DNA of 46,169 nucleotides, from positions 1 through 46,169 of the forward strand of contig MIBJ01000080.1 of the NCBI GenBank assembly GCA_001829495.1, given 5' to 3'. The translations under genes were made by a program, and so were the position numbers. Position 1 is the first letter of the stretch. Every line of letters starts with the position of its first letter. This document shows positions 1 through 7,600 of this stretch, piece after piece. The notes below the pieces were generated by a model. That model ran no database searches and was not told the DNA's origin. It saw nothing but the letters and a program-made list of their open reading frames with translations. This DNA comes from Spirochaetes bacterium RBG_16_49_21. Lineage in GTDB: Bacteria > Spirochaetota > UBA4802 > UBA5550.

Positions 1-153
1 TAGCGGGATTTAGGGGGCCAAAAGGTTGGCTTATGAGATGTGGCTAATGGGTAGCAGAGAGATGGGGGGCCTTAAAAAATATGATGGACATCATACAGTA
101 TCCCTGGTATACCCATTCAATAAACCGTCATACGGAAACTGGTACGAGAAAAG

Positions 154-870
154 TTGAGCAGGTATCCCTTTCGATATGTTCTCCTGGTCTGTTGCGCATG
201 CATTCTCAGTGCGGCAGAAGATAATTTTATCCTCCACCGGGACGAGGTGTTCCTTTACAGCGTCTCTATCCCTTCAGATTGGAAGAAATCCAGGATGGAT
301 GTTGAGAATAAACATACCATTATCCTTTCTACAGGAAATAATATTGATATAACCGTCACCGCGCTCCGGGTTGAAGGCGGGGAGCGCAAAAAAGGGAAAA
401 TCCGGGGGGAGGGGGATATCAACGGAATGTGGCCCCTGCTCTTGAAAATCATTGAAACGAAAGAGCTCGCGGTCGGTAACAATACCTTATGCAAGATTCT
501 GGTTTATGAATACAATCAGGGCGGCACGAGGATTTTGAAAAGGTCAATGTTCCTGAAGTTTTCAAATTATTTGCTCTCGATTGAATGCAGGGCGCCGACC
601 CGGTATTTCCACCGGTATACCGATGTTTTTAACAGGGTTATGGCAAGCGCGACATTTTTTGGCGCTGCCGGCGCCGGAGAAAATATAAAAAATAAAAATG
701 AGGGCGAGGGCGGCCCGGTGATGAAGGCTCAGGAAGCAATTAAGGAAACTAGAGAAAATAAAGAGACTAAGGAAAATAAAGAGATTAAAGAAACTAAGGA
801 CTATATCGAATCTGAATTGAAGACTATTGAAAAACTTGAACAGCAGAGAATTATCAAAAGAATTGAGTAA
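154..870 (+). CDS. Secreted protein of unknown function with a charged C-terminal tail
   Basis: 238 codons from a TTG start. The N-terminus (RYVLLVCCACILSAAEDN) looks like a signal peptide with a possible cleavage or lipidation region near CILSAA, so the product is probably exported. The middle (about residues 25-170) reads as a mixed alpha/beta domain that I cannot assign to a family. From about residue 190 the protein becomes a low-complexity Lys/Glu/Asn run built on KETKENKE-like units and then a short coiled-coil-like helix ending at residue 238. The pseudouridine synthase gene begins 12 bp downstream on the same strand, so the two are probably co-transcribed. No function is inferred. Confidence 0.7.
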   Translation: MSRYPFRYVLLVCCACILSAAEDNFILHRDEVFLYSVSIPSDWKKSRMDVENKHTIILSTGNNIDITVTALRVEGGERKKGKIRGEGDINGMWPLLLKIIETKELAVGNNTLCKILVYEYNQGGTRILKRSMFLKFSNYLLSIECRAPTRYFHRYTDVFNRVMASATFFGAAGAGENIKNKNEGEGGPVMKAQEAIKETRENKETKENKEIKETKDYIESELKTIEKLEQQRIIKRIE

Positions 871-882
871 TTAAGCAAAACT

Positions 883-1830
883 ATGACGGGTACTATAGTG
901 GAAGTAACGGTCCCGGAAGATAATAACCTCGAACGCATTGACAAGTTCCTGTCCGGCTCGCTTGAAATCGACTTTTCCCGCAGTTTTCTCCAGAAGCTGA
1001 TCAGGAGCGGGCATATCCGGGCGGGCGGGCGCGCCATCAAGCCGAATTATAAAGTCAAATCCGACGACCTCATAACTATCGATATCCCTGAGCCTGAAAA
1101 GCTGGAACTTTTGCCCGAGGATATCCCTCTGCAAATCGTGTATGATGACGCTTCGCTTGTCGTGATAAACAAGCAGCCGGGACTTCCGGTTCATCCCGGA
1201 CCAGGACACTGGAGCCGGACTCTCGTGAACGGCCTTCTCTTTCATATACCGGATCTTTCGTCTATCGGCGGCGTTGATCGTCCCGGGATCGTTCACCGGC
1301 TTGATAAAGACACTGCGGGCCTCATGGTGGTTGCCAAGGATGACGCTGCCCACCGGTTCCTCACCGGAGAGTTTAGCGCGAGAAGGGTGAAAAAAAGATA
1401 TTCGACGATAGTTATCGGTAAGCCTGCTGCCGATCATGGAAGGATCGACCTCCCCATAGGGAGGCACCGGAAGTACCGCCACAAGATGGCTGTTGACGAA
1501 AAGGGGAGAGATGCGGTCACGGAATTCACCCTTAAAAGGGTATGGAATTCACGGCTGGGTGTCTTTTCCATGCTCGACATCAATCTCCTCACCGGCAGGA
1601 CCCACCAGATCCGCGTGCACCTGTCGTCAATCGGCCTCCCGATCGTCGGCGATCCCATTTACTCTAAAAAATGGGAAAAGTACAAGGTGCCGTTCCTCCT
1701 CCTTGCTTCGACCGGGCTTGAATTCACCCACCCCAAAGAAACCATCCTGCTTAAATTCAGCATCGATCTTCCGGATCATATCCGCGCGTTCATTGAAAGG
1801 ATTGAGCGGCTTAAAACAAGCGGCCAATAA
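883..1830 (+). CDS. rluD: RluA-family 23S rRNA pseudouridine synthase (RluD-like)
   Basis: 315 residues, the normal length for RluD. An S4 RNA-binding domain occupies about residues 15-75. The catalytic domain follows and holds the family motif GIVHRLDKDTAGLMVVAK; the catalytic aspartate is D141 in HRLD. Further conserved blocks are LPVHPGPGH before it and LLTGRTHQIRVHL after it. The enzyme converts specific uridines of rRNA to pseudouridine in the cytoplasm. The family call is firm. The exact target (RluD-type 23S helix 69 sites) is inferred from the S4 domain plus length and could be RluC-like. It lies 12 bp after an exported protein gene, likely in the same transcript. Confidence 0.9.
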   Translation: MTGTIVEVTVPEDNNLERIDKFLSGSLEIDFSRSFLQKLIRSGHIRAGGRAIKPNYKVKSDDLITIDIPEPEKLELLPEDIPLQIVYDDASLVVINKQPGLPVHPGPGHWSRTLVNGLLFHIPDLSSIGGVDRPGIVHRLDKDTAGLMVVAKDDAAHRFLTGEFSARRVKKRYSTIVIGKPAADHGRIDLPIGRHRKYRHKMAVDEKGRDAVTEFTLKRVWNSRLGVFSMLDINLLTGRTHQIRVHLSSIGLPIVGDPIYSKKWEKYKVPFLLLASTGLEFTHPKETILLKFSIDLPDHIRAFIERIERLKTSGQ

Positions 1831-2088
1831 AGTTGTTGCTTATTTAAAGCCGTATAGTAGTATGCCGATGAACGCTTGATAGTATTGAAATTGGGATTTA
1901 GACTCATCATGCAGCTATCTCCTAAAAAAATATTGTCAGGCAGGATCAACCTGTTCATGAAAAGCTAAATTTATGACAATGCATCTGTAATAATGTGTTG
2001 AGTTGCTGCCTGCGCGTACCATTACAACATGTTTAATAAATGATGCTGCCTTCATGGATGGGATAATAATTTTTTTAAGGAGCATTGT

Positions 2089-2361
2089 ATGCATGGCAGT
2101 AAGTTGTACGTGGGTAATCTGAGCTATTCGATTACTTCCGAGAAATTAAAGGAGTTGTTCTCCGCCTACGGCACCGTTGTTGATGTGCGAATCATCGGCG
2201 ATAAAGGCTTCGGCTTTGTTGAGATGTCCAATCAGGCCGAGGCGGAAAACGCCAAGAATGAATTGGACGGCAAGGAGTTTGAGGGACGGAATATCAGGGT
2301 CGACGAGGCCCGGCAGAGGAGCGATAAAAAGAGCGGCCCAAGAAATTTCAGAAAATTCTAA
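2089..2361 (+). CDS. Small RRM-type RNA-binding protein
   Basis: A 90-residue protein made almost entirely of one RNA recognition motif. RNP2 is seen as LYVGNLSY (residues 6-13) and RNP1 as KGFGFVEM near residues 44-51; both contain the aromatic positions that stack on RNA bases. The tail is short and basic (RQRSDKKSGPRNFRKF). Single-RRM proteins of this size occur in cyanobacteria, spirochaetes and others and are thought to act as RNA chaperones or post-transcriptional regulators. The start is supported by AAGGAG at 2077-2082, six bases before the ATG. The gene stands alone and converges with trpS. The 258 bp upstream holds no gene I can see. Confidence 0.9.
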   Translation: MHGSKLYVGNLSYSITSEKLKELFSAYGTVVDVRIIGDKGFGFVEMSNQAEAENAKNELDGKEFEGRNIRVDEARQRSDKKSGPRNFRKF

Positions 2362-2447
2362 CGCGAAAACAGTTCGTATTTTCATAATTTCCGGGTGATG
2401 GGTGCCTCGCATCCATCATGAATAAGCAGTTGAACATGAGCTATTAC

Positions 2448-2477
2448 GGGCGCTGTGCCGTGTTTCGCGGAGCGCCC
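2448..2477. terminator. Candidate intrinsic terminator between convergent genes
   Basis: A perfect 7-bp GC-rich stem (GGGCGCT at 2448-2454 pairing with AGCGCCC at 2471-2477) sits between the RRM gene and trpS, eight bases from the trpS stop. An AT-rich run (TAATTATTTATAT) follows on the plus strand, so it could terminate the RRM transcript; the minus-strand side lacks a T run. A second stem lies at 2397-2417 (GATGGGTGC/GCATCCATC). No clean U tract, so confidence is modest. Confidence 0.4.
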
Positions 2478-2484
2478 TAATTAT

Positions 2485-3462
2485 TTATATCGAATCGTAA
2501 TCAAGTCCGGTGACTTTTTTAACCTGCCCGAGGGTTTCCTGAGCAAGGGCGCGCGTCTTCTCTGCTCCCCGTTTTAGGATTCTGATCACCTCCCCCCTGT
2601 CCCTGCTCAAACGATCGCGCCGTTCCCGGAACGGCTGAAAGTAATCCCGGATGAGTCCGAAAAGCTCCTTCTTCACCTCTCCGTATCCGATGCCTCCCTT
2701 GAGATAGCGATCCCTCATCCTCTCGACCCTTTCCGTATCGGCGAAGAGGCGGTACAGGGCGAACAGGCTGCAGGTCTCGGGGTCCTTCGGCTCCTCCACG
2801 GTTTTGGAGTCGGTCACTATCTTCATGACCTTTTTTTTCAAGCTCGCCTCATCTTCGAAAATGTCGATGGTGTTCCCGTAGGTTTTGGACATCTTTTGTC
2901 CGTCCGTGCCGGGTATGACCGCCACCTCTTCCGATATCCGCGGCTCCGGTATGACGAATACATTTCCGTAAAGGGCGTTGAAGCGGATCGCGATATCCCG
3001 GGTTATCTCCACATGCTGTTTTTGGTCCCTGCCTACCGGAATGATCTCCGCCTTGTACAGGAGTATATCGGCGGCCATGAGCACGGGGTAGGTGAACAGG
3101 CCGGCATTGGGCACGATTCCCCTCGCCACCTTGTCCTTGTAGCTGTGGCTTCGCTCCAGCAGACCGAGCGATGTATGGCAGGAGAGCACCCAGGTCAGCT
3201 CCGTCACCTCGGGAACGTCGGACTGCACCCAGAAATAAGCCTTGTCCGGGTCAAGGCCCAGGGCGAGGAAGTCGATGGCCGCCTCGATGGTGTTTTCCCG
3301 GAGCCGGTCGCCGTCCAGGCTGCTCGTCATTGCGTGATAGTTGACGAGAAAACAGAACAGCTCGTTCTTATGCTGATATTCAATCATCGGCTTCATCATA
3401 GCGAAGTAATTGGCTATGTGAAGGGTACCGGACGGCTGAATGCCGGATAGAATTCGTGCCAT
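2485..3462 (-). CDS. trpS: Tryptophanyl-tRNA synthetase
   Basis: Class I aminoacyl-tRNA synthetase that charges tRNA-Trp in the cytoplasm. The N-terminus ARILSGIQPSGTLHIANY holds the ATP-binding HIGH-like signature (GTLHIANY), and the second signature is KMSKTYGNT in the catalytic domain. The remainder is the expected helical anticodon-binding region. The protein is about 325 residues, the usual length. An upstream ATG six codons earlier is in frame, but AAGGGGAG lies just before the ATG at 3462, so that start is preferred. The gene is monocistronic here, convergent with the RRM gene and divergent from the DUF2892 gene. Confidence 0.95.
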   Translation of the reverse strand: MARILSGIQPSGTLHIANYFAMMKPMIEYQHKNELFCFLVNYHAMTSSLDGDRLRENTIEAAIDFLALGLDPDKAYFWVQSDVPEVTELTWVLSCHTSLGLLERSHSYKDKVARGIVPNAGLFTYPVLMAADILLYKAEIIPVGRDQKQHVEITRDIAIRFNALYGNVFVIPEPRISEEVAVIPGTDGQKMSKTYGNTIDIFEDEASLKKKVMKIVTDSKTVEEPKDPETCSLFALYRLFADTERVERMRDRYLKGGIGYGEVKKELFGLIRDYFQPFRERRDRLSRDRGEVIRILKRGAEKTRALAQETLGQVKKVTGLDYDSI

Positions 3463-3710
3463 GGAGTCTCCCCTTCTCACCCCCCAACCACCGGAGCTAC
3501 CATATCTCTATCATCTCTTCTATTTCCTCATCCCCCTTTCTTACACATTTGCGGGTAGAGTTAGCCCGAGTGAGGGTTTGTTATATAAATTAAATAAATT
3601 TCAAGGCTAGAGAATTAAAAAATAAAAAAAAATAGTCAATAATAAAATTTTAGTTGCAGGCCGGACCGCGTTTTAATAATTTAAAAAACATTCAGCATGA
3701 GAGGTTGCGC

Positions 3711-3920
3711 ATGGAAATGAAGAGAAATGTCGGAGCGTCCGACCGCTATGTCAGATTTATACTCGGCCTTGCCTTTATTTTAAATATCTTTTCCCTGGAA
3801 ACCGGGAAGCTGGGCACCTTTATATTGCTCGCCCTGGGGCTTTCAATGTTCTTCTCAGCCTATACCCGGTACTGCTTTCTGTATGATATTCTTAAGATAA
3901 ATACTACTTCTACCTCTTAA
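3711..3920 (+). CDS. DUF2892 (YgaP-like) inner-membrane protein
   Basis: A 69-residue protein beginning MEMKRNVGASDRYVRFILG, the characteristic opening of the DUF2892 family, followed by two hydrophobic segments (about residues 14-32 and 36-52) and the YTRYCFLYDIL stretch with its cysteine. In YgaP the same module anchors a rhodanese domain in the membrane; here it stands alone, as it often does. Its function is unknown. The frame is open further upstream from a TTG, but GAGAGG six bases before the ATG at 3711 and the family's usual N-terminus favour this start. Its last 11 bases overlap the 3' end of flgE on the opposite strand. Confidence 0.8.
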   Translation: MEMKRNVGASDRYVRFILGLAFILNIFSLETGKLGTFILLALGLSMFFSAYTRYCFLYDILKINTTSTS

Positions 3921-5283
3921 GAGTGAGCAACTCCTGCAGCATCTGGTCAGAGGTTGTGATTGACCTTGAGTTTGCCTGGAACCCCCGCTGGGTCACAATC
4001 ATATCGGTGAACTGATCGGAGAGGTCCACATTGGACATCTCGAGCGTGCCGGCCACGATCTTTCCTCTTCCCGCCTGGTTCGCGGCCCCCGTGTTCGGCA
4101 GGCCGGAGTTATTCGACACCTCAAAGAGGTTTTCTCCGACCGCGGTGAGCCCCTGAGGATTGGTGAATACCGACATGGCCACCTGGCCCATGATATGCTT
4201 GGTGCCGTTGGAGTACACGCCGGTGATCATTCCGGAATTGTCCACGTTGAATGATTCCATGTATCCCATGTTGTATCCGTCCTGCTCCACCGCCTTGGTG
4301 GTGGAGGGGGACGCGAACTGGGTTATGCCATCGAGCAGCCCCGCCTTGCCCAGGTTCAGCTGGATCGTGCGAATGTTGGGGTCGCCGGCGACCCGGTAGT
4401 TCGCGTTGACGACGAGCGTGCCCTGGTTCAGCTCGTCCGGCGTACCTTCGTCTCCGGCAGCGATTATCTTGCCGTCGGGGGAAAAGCGCAGGTTTATCCT
4501 GCCGCTCGGGTTGGCGTTGTTTTGCTGGCCTGCGCCCGCCGGAACGTCCAGAGTGACCGGCACGGTCGAATCGGTTATGGCGGCCGAGGCGGTCCATTGG
4601 TTGGGGCCGGTCTTCCAGAATATCATGGTGAGCCGGTGTATGTTGCCCTGGTTGTCATACGCGTCTAAATTGGTGGTGATCCCGGCCGAGGAGCGCATCC
4701 TGCCGGTCGCGTTCGGCGGCACGAGCGCCATGCGCGAATCGAGGTTGCACTTGTAGATGATATTGGCGGTTTCCTTGGCGTCGACCTTGCCGTATATCGG
4801 GATTATGATGTCCTCGGTTGAGCCGCTCGGATTTACCACCATTTCGCCCGCCGGGTTTTTGGTCGCCCGCCATCCCTGTACCTTGAGCCCGTTCGCCGGG
4901 TTCACCAGGGTCCCGTTTTTGTCCAGGCCGAAGGTTCCGGCGCGGGTATAGTATTTCCGGTCGCCGTCCGAGATGACGAAGAAGCCGTCGCCCGAGATCG
5001 CCAGGTCGGTCTGGTTGCCGGTCGTCTGAAGGCTTCCCTGGGTGAATATCCGGTCGATGGACGCGATGGTCATGCCGAGGCCCACCTGCTTCGGGTTCAC
5101 TCCGCCGATGTTTTCTTCCGGCTTGGCCGCGCCGGAAAGGGTCTGAGAGATCATGTCCTGAAACGTGACCCGGCTCGTTTTAAACCCGTAGGTGTTGACA
5201 TTCGCGATGTTATTGCCGATGACATCCATCCTGGTCTGATGGTTTTTAAGACCGGCGACTCCGGAATACAGTGCGCGCATCAT
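3910..5283 (-). CDS. flgE: Flagellar hook protein FlgE
   Basis: 457 residues forming the hook of the periplasmic flagellum. The N-terminal rod-type domain reads MMRALYSGVAGLKNHQ and GNNIANVNTYGFKTSRVTF; the D1 start motif is DLAISGDGFFVI; the C-terminal coiled-coil segment ends in VTQRGFQANSRSITTSDQML. K166 and C179 are 13 residues apart, matching the Lys165/Cys178 pair known to form a lysinoalanine cross-link between hook subunits in Treponema denticola; the numbers agree exactly if the first Met is not counted. Two ATGs are adjacent at the start, with GGAG ten bases upstream. It is the last gene of the run fliK-flgD-flgE. The next minus-strand gene is trpS, not flbD or motA as in better-known spirochaetes. 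Confidence 0.97.
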   Translation of the reverse strand: MMRALYSGVAGLKNHQTRMDVIGNNIANVNTYGFKTSRVTFQDMISQTLSGAAKPEENIGGVNPKQVGLGMTIASIDRIFTQGSLQTTGNQTDLAISGDGFFVISDGDRKYYTRAGTFGLDKNGTLVNPANGLKVQGWRATKNPAGEMVVNPSGSTEDIIIPIYGKVDAKETANIIYKCNLDSRMALVPPNATGRMRSSAGITTNLDAYDNQGNIHRLTMIFWKTGPNQWTASAAITDSTVPVTLDVPAGAGQQNNANPSGRINLRFSPDGKIIAAGDEGTPDELNQGTLVVNANYRVAGDPNIRTIQLNLGKAGLLDGITQFASPSTTKAVEQDGYNMGYMESFNVDNSGMITGVYSNGTKHIMGQVAMSVFTNPQGLTAVGENLFEVSNNSGLPNTGAANQAGRGKIVAGTLEMSNVDLSDQFTDMIVTQRGFQANSRSITTSDQMLQELLTLKR

Positions 5284-5310
5284 GGTGGCATATCTCCTTG
5301 TACAATAAAG

Positions 5311-5850
5311 TTATTTTATATCCGAAACATCCTTGTTGCTTGCCGCGTTTTTGTTATTCGTGTTCGGCTTACCATTCATCATGCCGGTTTTGGCTGCCTC
5401 AGGCTCGACATTGTGGACTGCATGGATATCGCCCATTCTGATCTCCTGGCCGCCCACCATAAGCACCTGCTCGTCGTCAAGGTACCGGATTGACGACACA
5501 ATGCCCGTTACCCTCCGGTTCGTCGCCGAGCTCAAGGCGTCCACCCGTTTGCCCAGAAGCGAGAAGGCCTCTGCCGAGCGCGTGCTTTTGGCGAGAGCGG
5601 TGATTTCCTTATTGATCTCGGTCATCTGCTCCAGGGCGGAGAACTGCGCCATCTGGGCGATGAACTCGCGGTCCTCCATCGGCCTGGTCGGGTCCTGATA
5701 CTTGAGCTGGGTGATGAGGAGCTTCATAAAGGAATCCTTCCCCATTTCCCCCTTGTTACCCGCTCTGCCGCGGTTGACTGTTTTATTGACCGCGTCCGCT
5801 TCGTACTTCGTTTGGATCAGCCGCTCGGCCGACATTTGCAGCGTCTTCAT
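5311..5850 (-). CDS. flgD: Flagellar hook-capping protein FlgD
   Basis: 179 residues. The diagnostic FlgD block lies near residues 37-75: GKDSFMKLLITQLKYQDP followed by PMEDREFIAQMAQFSALEQM. FlgD forms the cap under which FlgE subunits polymerise. The C-terminus is shorter than in enteric FlgD: after a small beta-rich stretch (VTGIVSSIRYLDDEQVLM) it ends in an Asn/Lys-rich tail, a truncated form common in spirochaetes. It starts nine bases after fliK stops and ends 27 bases before flgE starts, so the three genes form one operon. Confidence 0.95.
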   Translation of the reverse strand: MKTLQMSAERLIQTKYEADAVNKTVNRGRAGNKGEMGKDSFMKLLITQLKYQDPTRPMEDREFIAQMAQFSALEQMTEINKEITALAKSTRSAEAFSLLGKRVDALSSATNRRVTGIVSSIRYLDDEQVLMVGGQEIRMGDIHAVHNVEPEAAKTGMMNGKPNTNNKNAASNKDVSDIK

Positions 5851-5859
5851 TCCCTCCTC

Positions 5860-7239
5860 CTATATTATGAGGTTTATATATCCGTCATGGTATGATTTCG
5901 AATTTACCGCGAACCCGCTTTCCGCCTCAACGTCCGCCTGAGCCGGCGATAAAAACGGCAACGGCCCGTCTCCGGCTTTATGCAGGAGCCTCTCCCGCTG
6001 GTCGCTGACGTTCACCTGGAATTCCCCGACCGAGATACCGGCCTGCCGCAGCTCGTCCTTTATCTGCTCAATGTTCGTCAGGAGCATGTCCCGGGCGGCC
6101 GGTGTGTCCACCAGGAATTTTCCGTGTACGACTCCGTCAAGAAGCCCCAGGCTGATCCTGACGCTCCCCAGCTTCGCCGGATGGAGGCGGAGGGAGAATG
6201 ACGCGTTTTTAGAGTCTTTTACCGCGACCCTCGCGCTCTGGATTATGTTTTCCAGGTTTTCCCTGATCTGATGGTTCTTGAATAATGAAGCATCCGGCAG
6301 ATCCGGTGCCTTAATCGACGAATCGCCTTTCATTACATTGAAGTTGGAAAGCGTTCCGCCTGCCGCTCCCTCGTCGCCCCGTTTCTGAAAAAGGCCTTCG
6401 CCTTTGGAGCCTTCAGTTATAAACGCGGGCTTGTTCTGCTTCTCCCCGAAGGGAAGGGGATGATCATCGGTGCGCGCGGTCTGCCTCTGATCGGAACTTT
6501 TATCCTGCCTTGATTTTAATTTAGCGAGCATCTCCTTCATGGTTGCGAGAGCGGCGGTCGCCTGCTCCCGCGAGGCGTCCGGCGCCATGTTGATGCTCAG
6601 CCGGTTAAGAAGAGACAGAGCCTTGTCCAGGGTTTTCGCGAGCTCCTTCCCGTCATTTTGTTTCCGTAAGCTGCTCAACAGATCGTGCAAGCCTTTTACG
6701 GCTGCCCGCGCCTGCCCGGCATGCGGGGTGTCCTTAATTTTGTCCAGGAAGGAGATGAGCTTGTGTAGGATGTCAAGAAGGCCGGCTATGGTATCGCCGT
6801 CCGCCTTTTTTGTCTTTTGCTTGTTCAGAGCCTTCAGGTCTGATCTGTTTTCATCTGTTTTTTTAACATGCGCCTCAAGGCCCGGCTTCTTTTCTTCTTT
6901 GATCCCTTTTATATCCTGGTCTTTTGCTTCTGCAGCCTGGTTTTGCGTTGCCGGCTTTGCCTGGTCAGCGGTTTTCTCCGCACCAGGGAGCCGCTCTTCA
7001 TTCGGCGTGGCCGTTCCCGAGGCTTCTTTTTCTTTATCCACGGGAGCGCTGTGTTCATGCTTCAGCGCTTCAATCTTTTCCGGGACGCCCGGCGCGGATT
7101 GCTCTGAAACGCTTACCCGGTCTTTCAGCATGTTGAAAAATCCGGCAGAAGAGCCCGTATCCGGCGCAACCTTGGGGGAATGAACCGCCAGCTCCTGGCT
7201 GTTGTTCAGTGAAAATTTTATGTCGCTCACGTTCTGCAT
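5860..7239 (-). CDS. fliK: Flagellar hook-length control protein FliK
   Basis: 459 residues from the ATG at 7239 (MQNVSDIKFSLNN). The frame extends 51 codons upstream, but that part looks non-coding. The long N-terminal and central part is polar, Lys/Glu/Ala-rich and poorly conserved, as expected for the secreted ruler region. The C-terminal Flg_hook domain is recognisable in SFSLRLHPAKLGSVRISL and the following block GKFLVDTPAARDMLLTNIEQIKDEL. FliK measures hook length and switches export specificity from hook to filament. It is first in the fliK-flgD-flgE operon. A 142-bp inverted-repeat element lies 95 bp upstream and may displace the promoter. Confidence 0.9.
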   Translation of the reverse strand: MQNVSDIKFSLNNSQELAVHSPKVAPDTGSSAGFFNMLKDRVSVSEQSAPGVPEKIEALKHEHSAPVDKEKEASGTATPNEERLPGAEKTADQAKPATQNQAAEAKDQDIKGIKEEKKPGLEAHVKKTDENRSDLKALNKQKTKKADGDTIAGLLDILHKLISFLDKIKDTPHAGQARAAVKGLHDLLSSLRKQNDGKELAKTLDKALSLLNRLSINMAPDASREQATAALATMKEMLAKLKSRQDKSSDQRQTARTDDHPLPFGEKQNKPAFITEGSKGEGLFQKRGDEGAAGGTLSNFNVMKGDSSIKAPDLPDASLFKNHQIRENLENIIQSARVAVKDSKNASFSLRLHPAKLGSVRISLGLLDGVVHGKFLVDTPAARDMLLTNIEQIKDELRQAGISVGEFQVNVSDQRERLLHKAGDGPLPFLSPAQADVEAESGFAVNSKSYHDGYINLII

Positions 7240-7333
7240 AATTATAAGCCTTGTATCCGCGTTTGGCTTATTAATATATCGATACCGGGCGGAATAAACT
7301 GAATGGAATTTTGGCAAGATGGGGATTAATTTC

Positions 7334-7475
7334 AAGTGGGGCTGTCTAAAAAGACATATAATACTCTCGCAAAGACGCGAAGAATCATTCATTTTTTTAA
7401 TGAATTATATTAAAAAAGATAATAAAATATCTTCTTTGCGACTCTGCGAGAACCTCTTTTTAGACAGCCCCACTT
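7334..7475. repeat. 142-bp long-hairpin element (MITE-like) with 21-bp perfect ends
   Basis: The outer 21 bases (7334-7354, beginning AAGTGGGGCTGTCTAAAAAG) recur as an exact inverted copy at 7455-7475. Inside them a further stretch pairs imperfectly (TCTCGCAAAGACGCGAAGAA against the complement of the segment at about 7433-7452; about 16 of 19 bases match), leaving an AT-rich centre. It has no coding potential. The form fits a non-autonomous miniature transposon or large REP-like element. No clear target duplication is visible. It sits between the radical SAM gene and fliK, both on the minus strand. Confidence 0.8.
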
Positions 7476-7600
7476 AGGGGGCCGAGAGACTTGATTCGAA
7501 GATATAAGTAATGATTGGCCAATAAGAGAGGGGGCCAAAAATTCAAGGTTTTTAAAGTTTTCTGCACAAAAAAATATAAATGCACAAATTTTATTTTACC

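Noticed and set aside
720-870. Tandem repeats as a CRISPR-like or minisatellite array
   Set aside because: The A/G-rich repetition encodes an in-frame Lys/Glu coiled tail of the preceding protein. No spacer structure exists here or elsewhere in the window.
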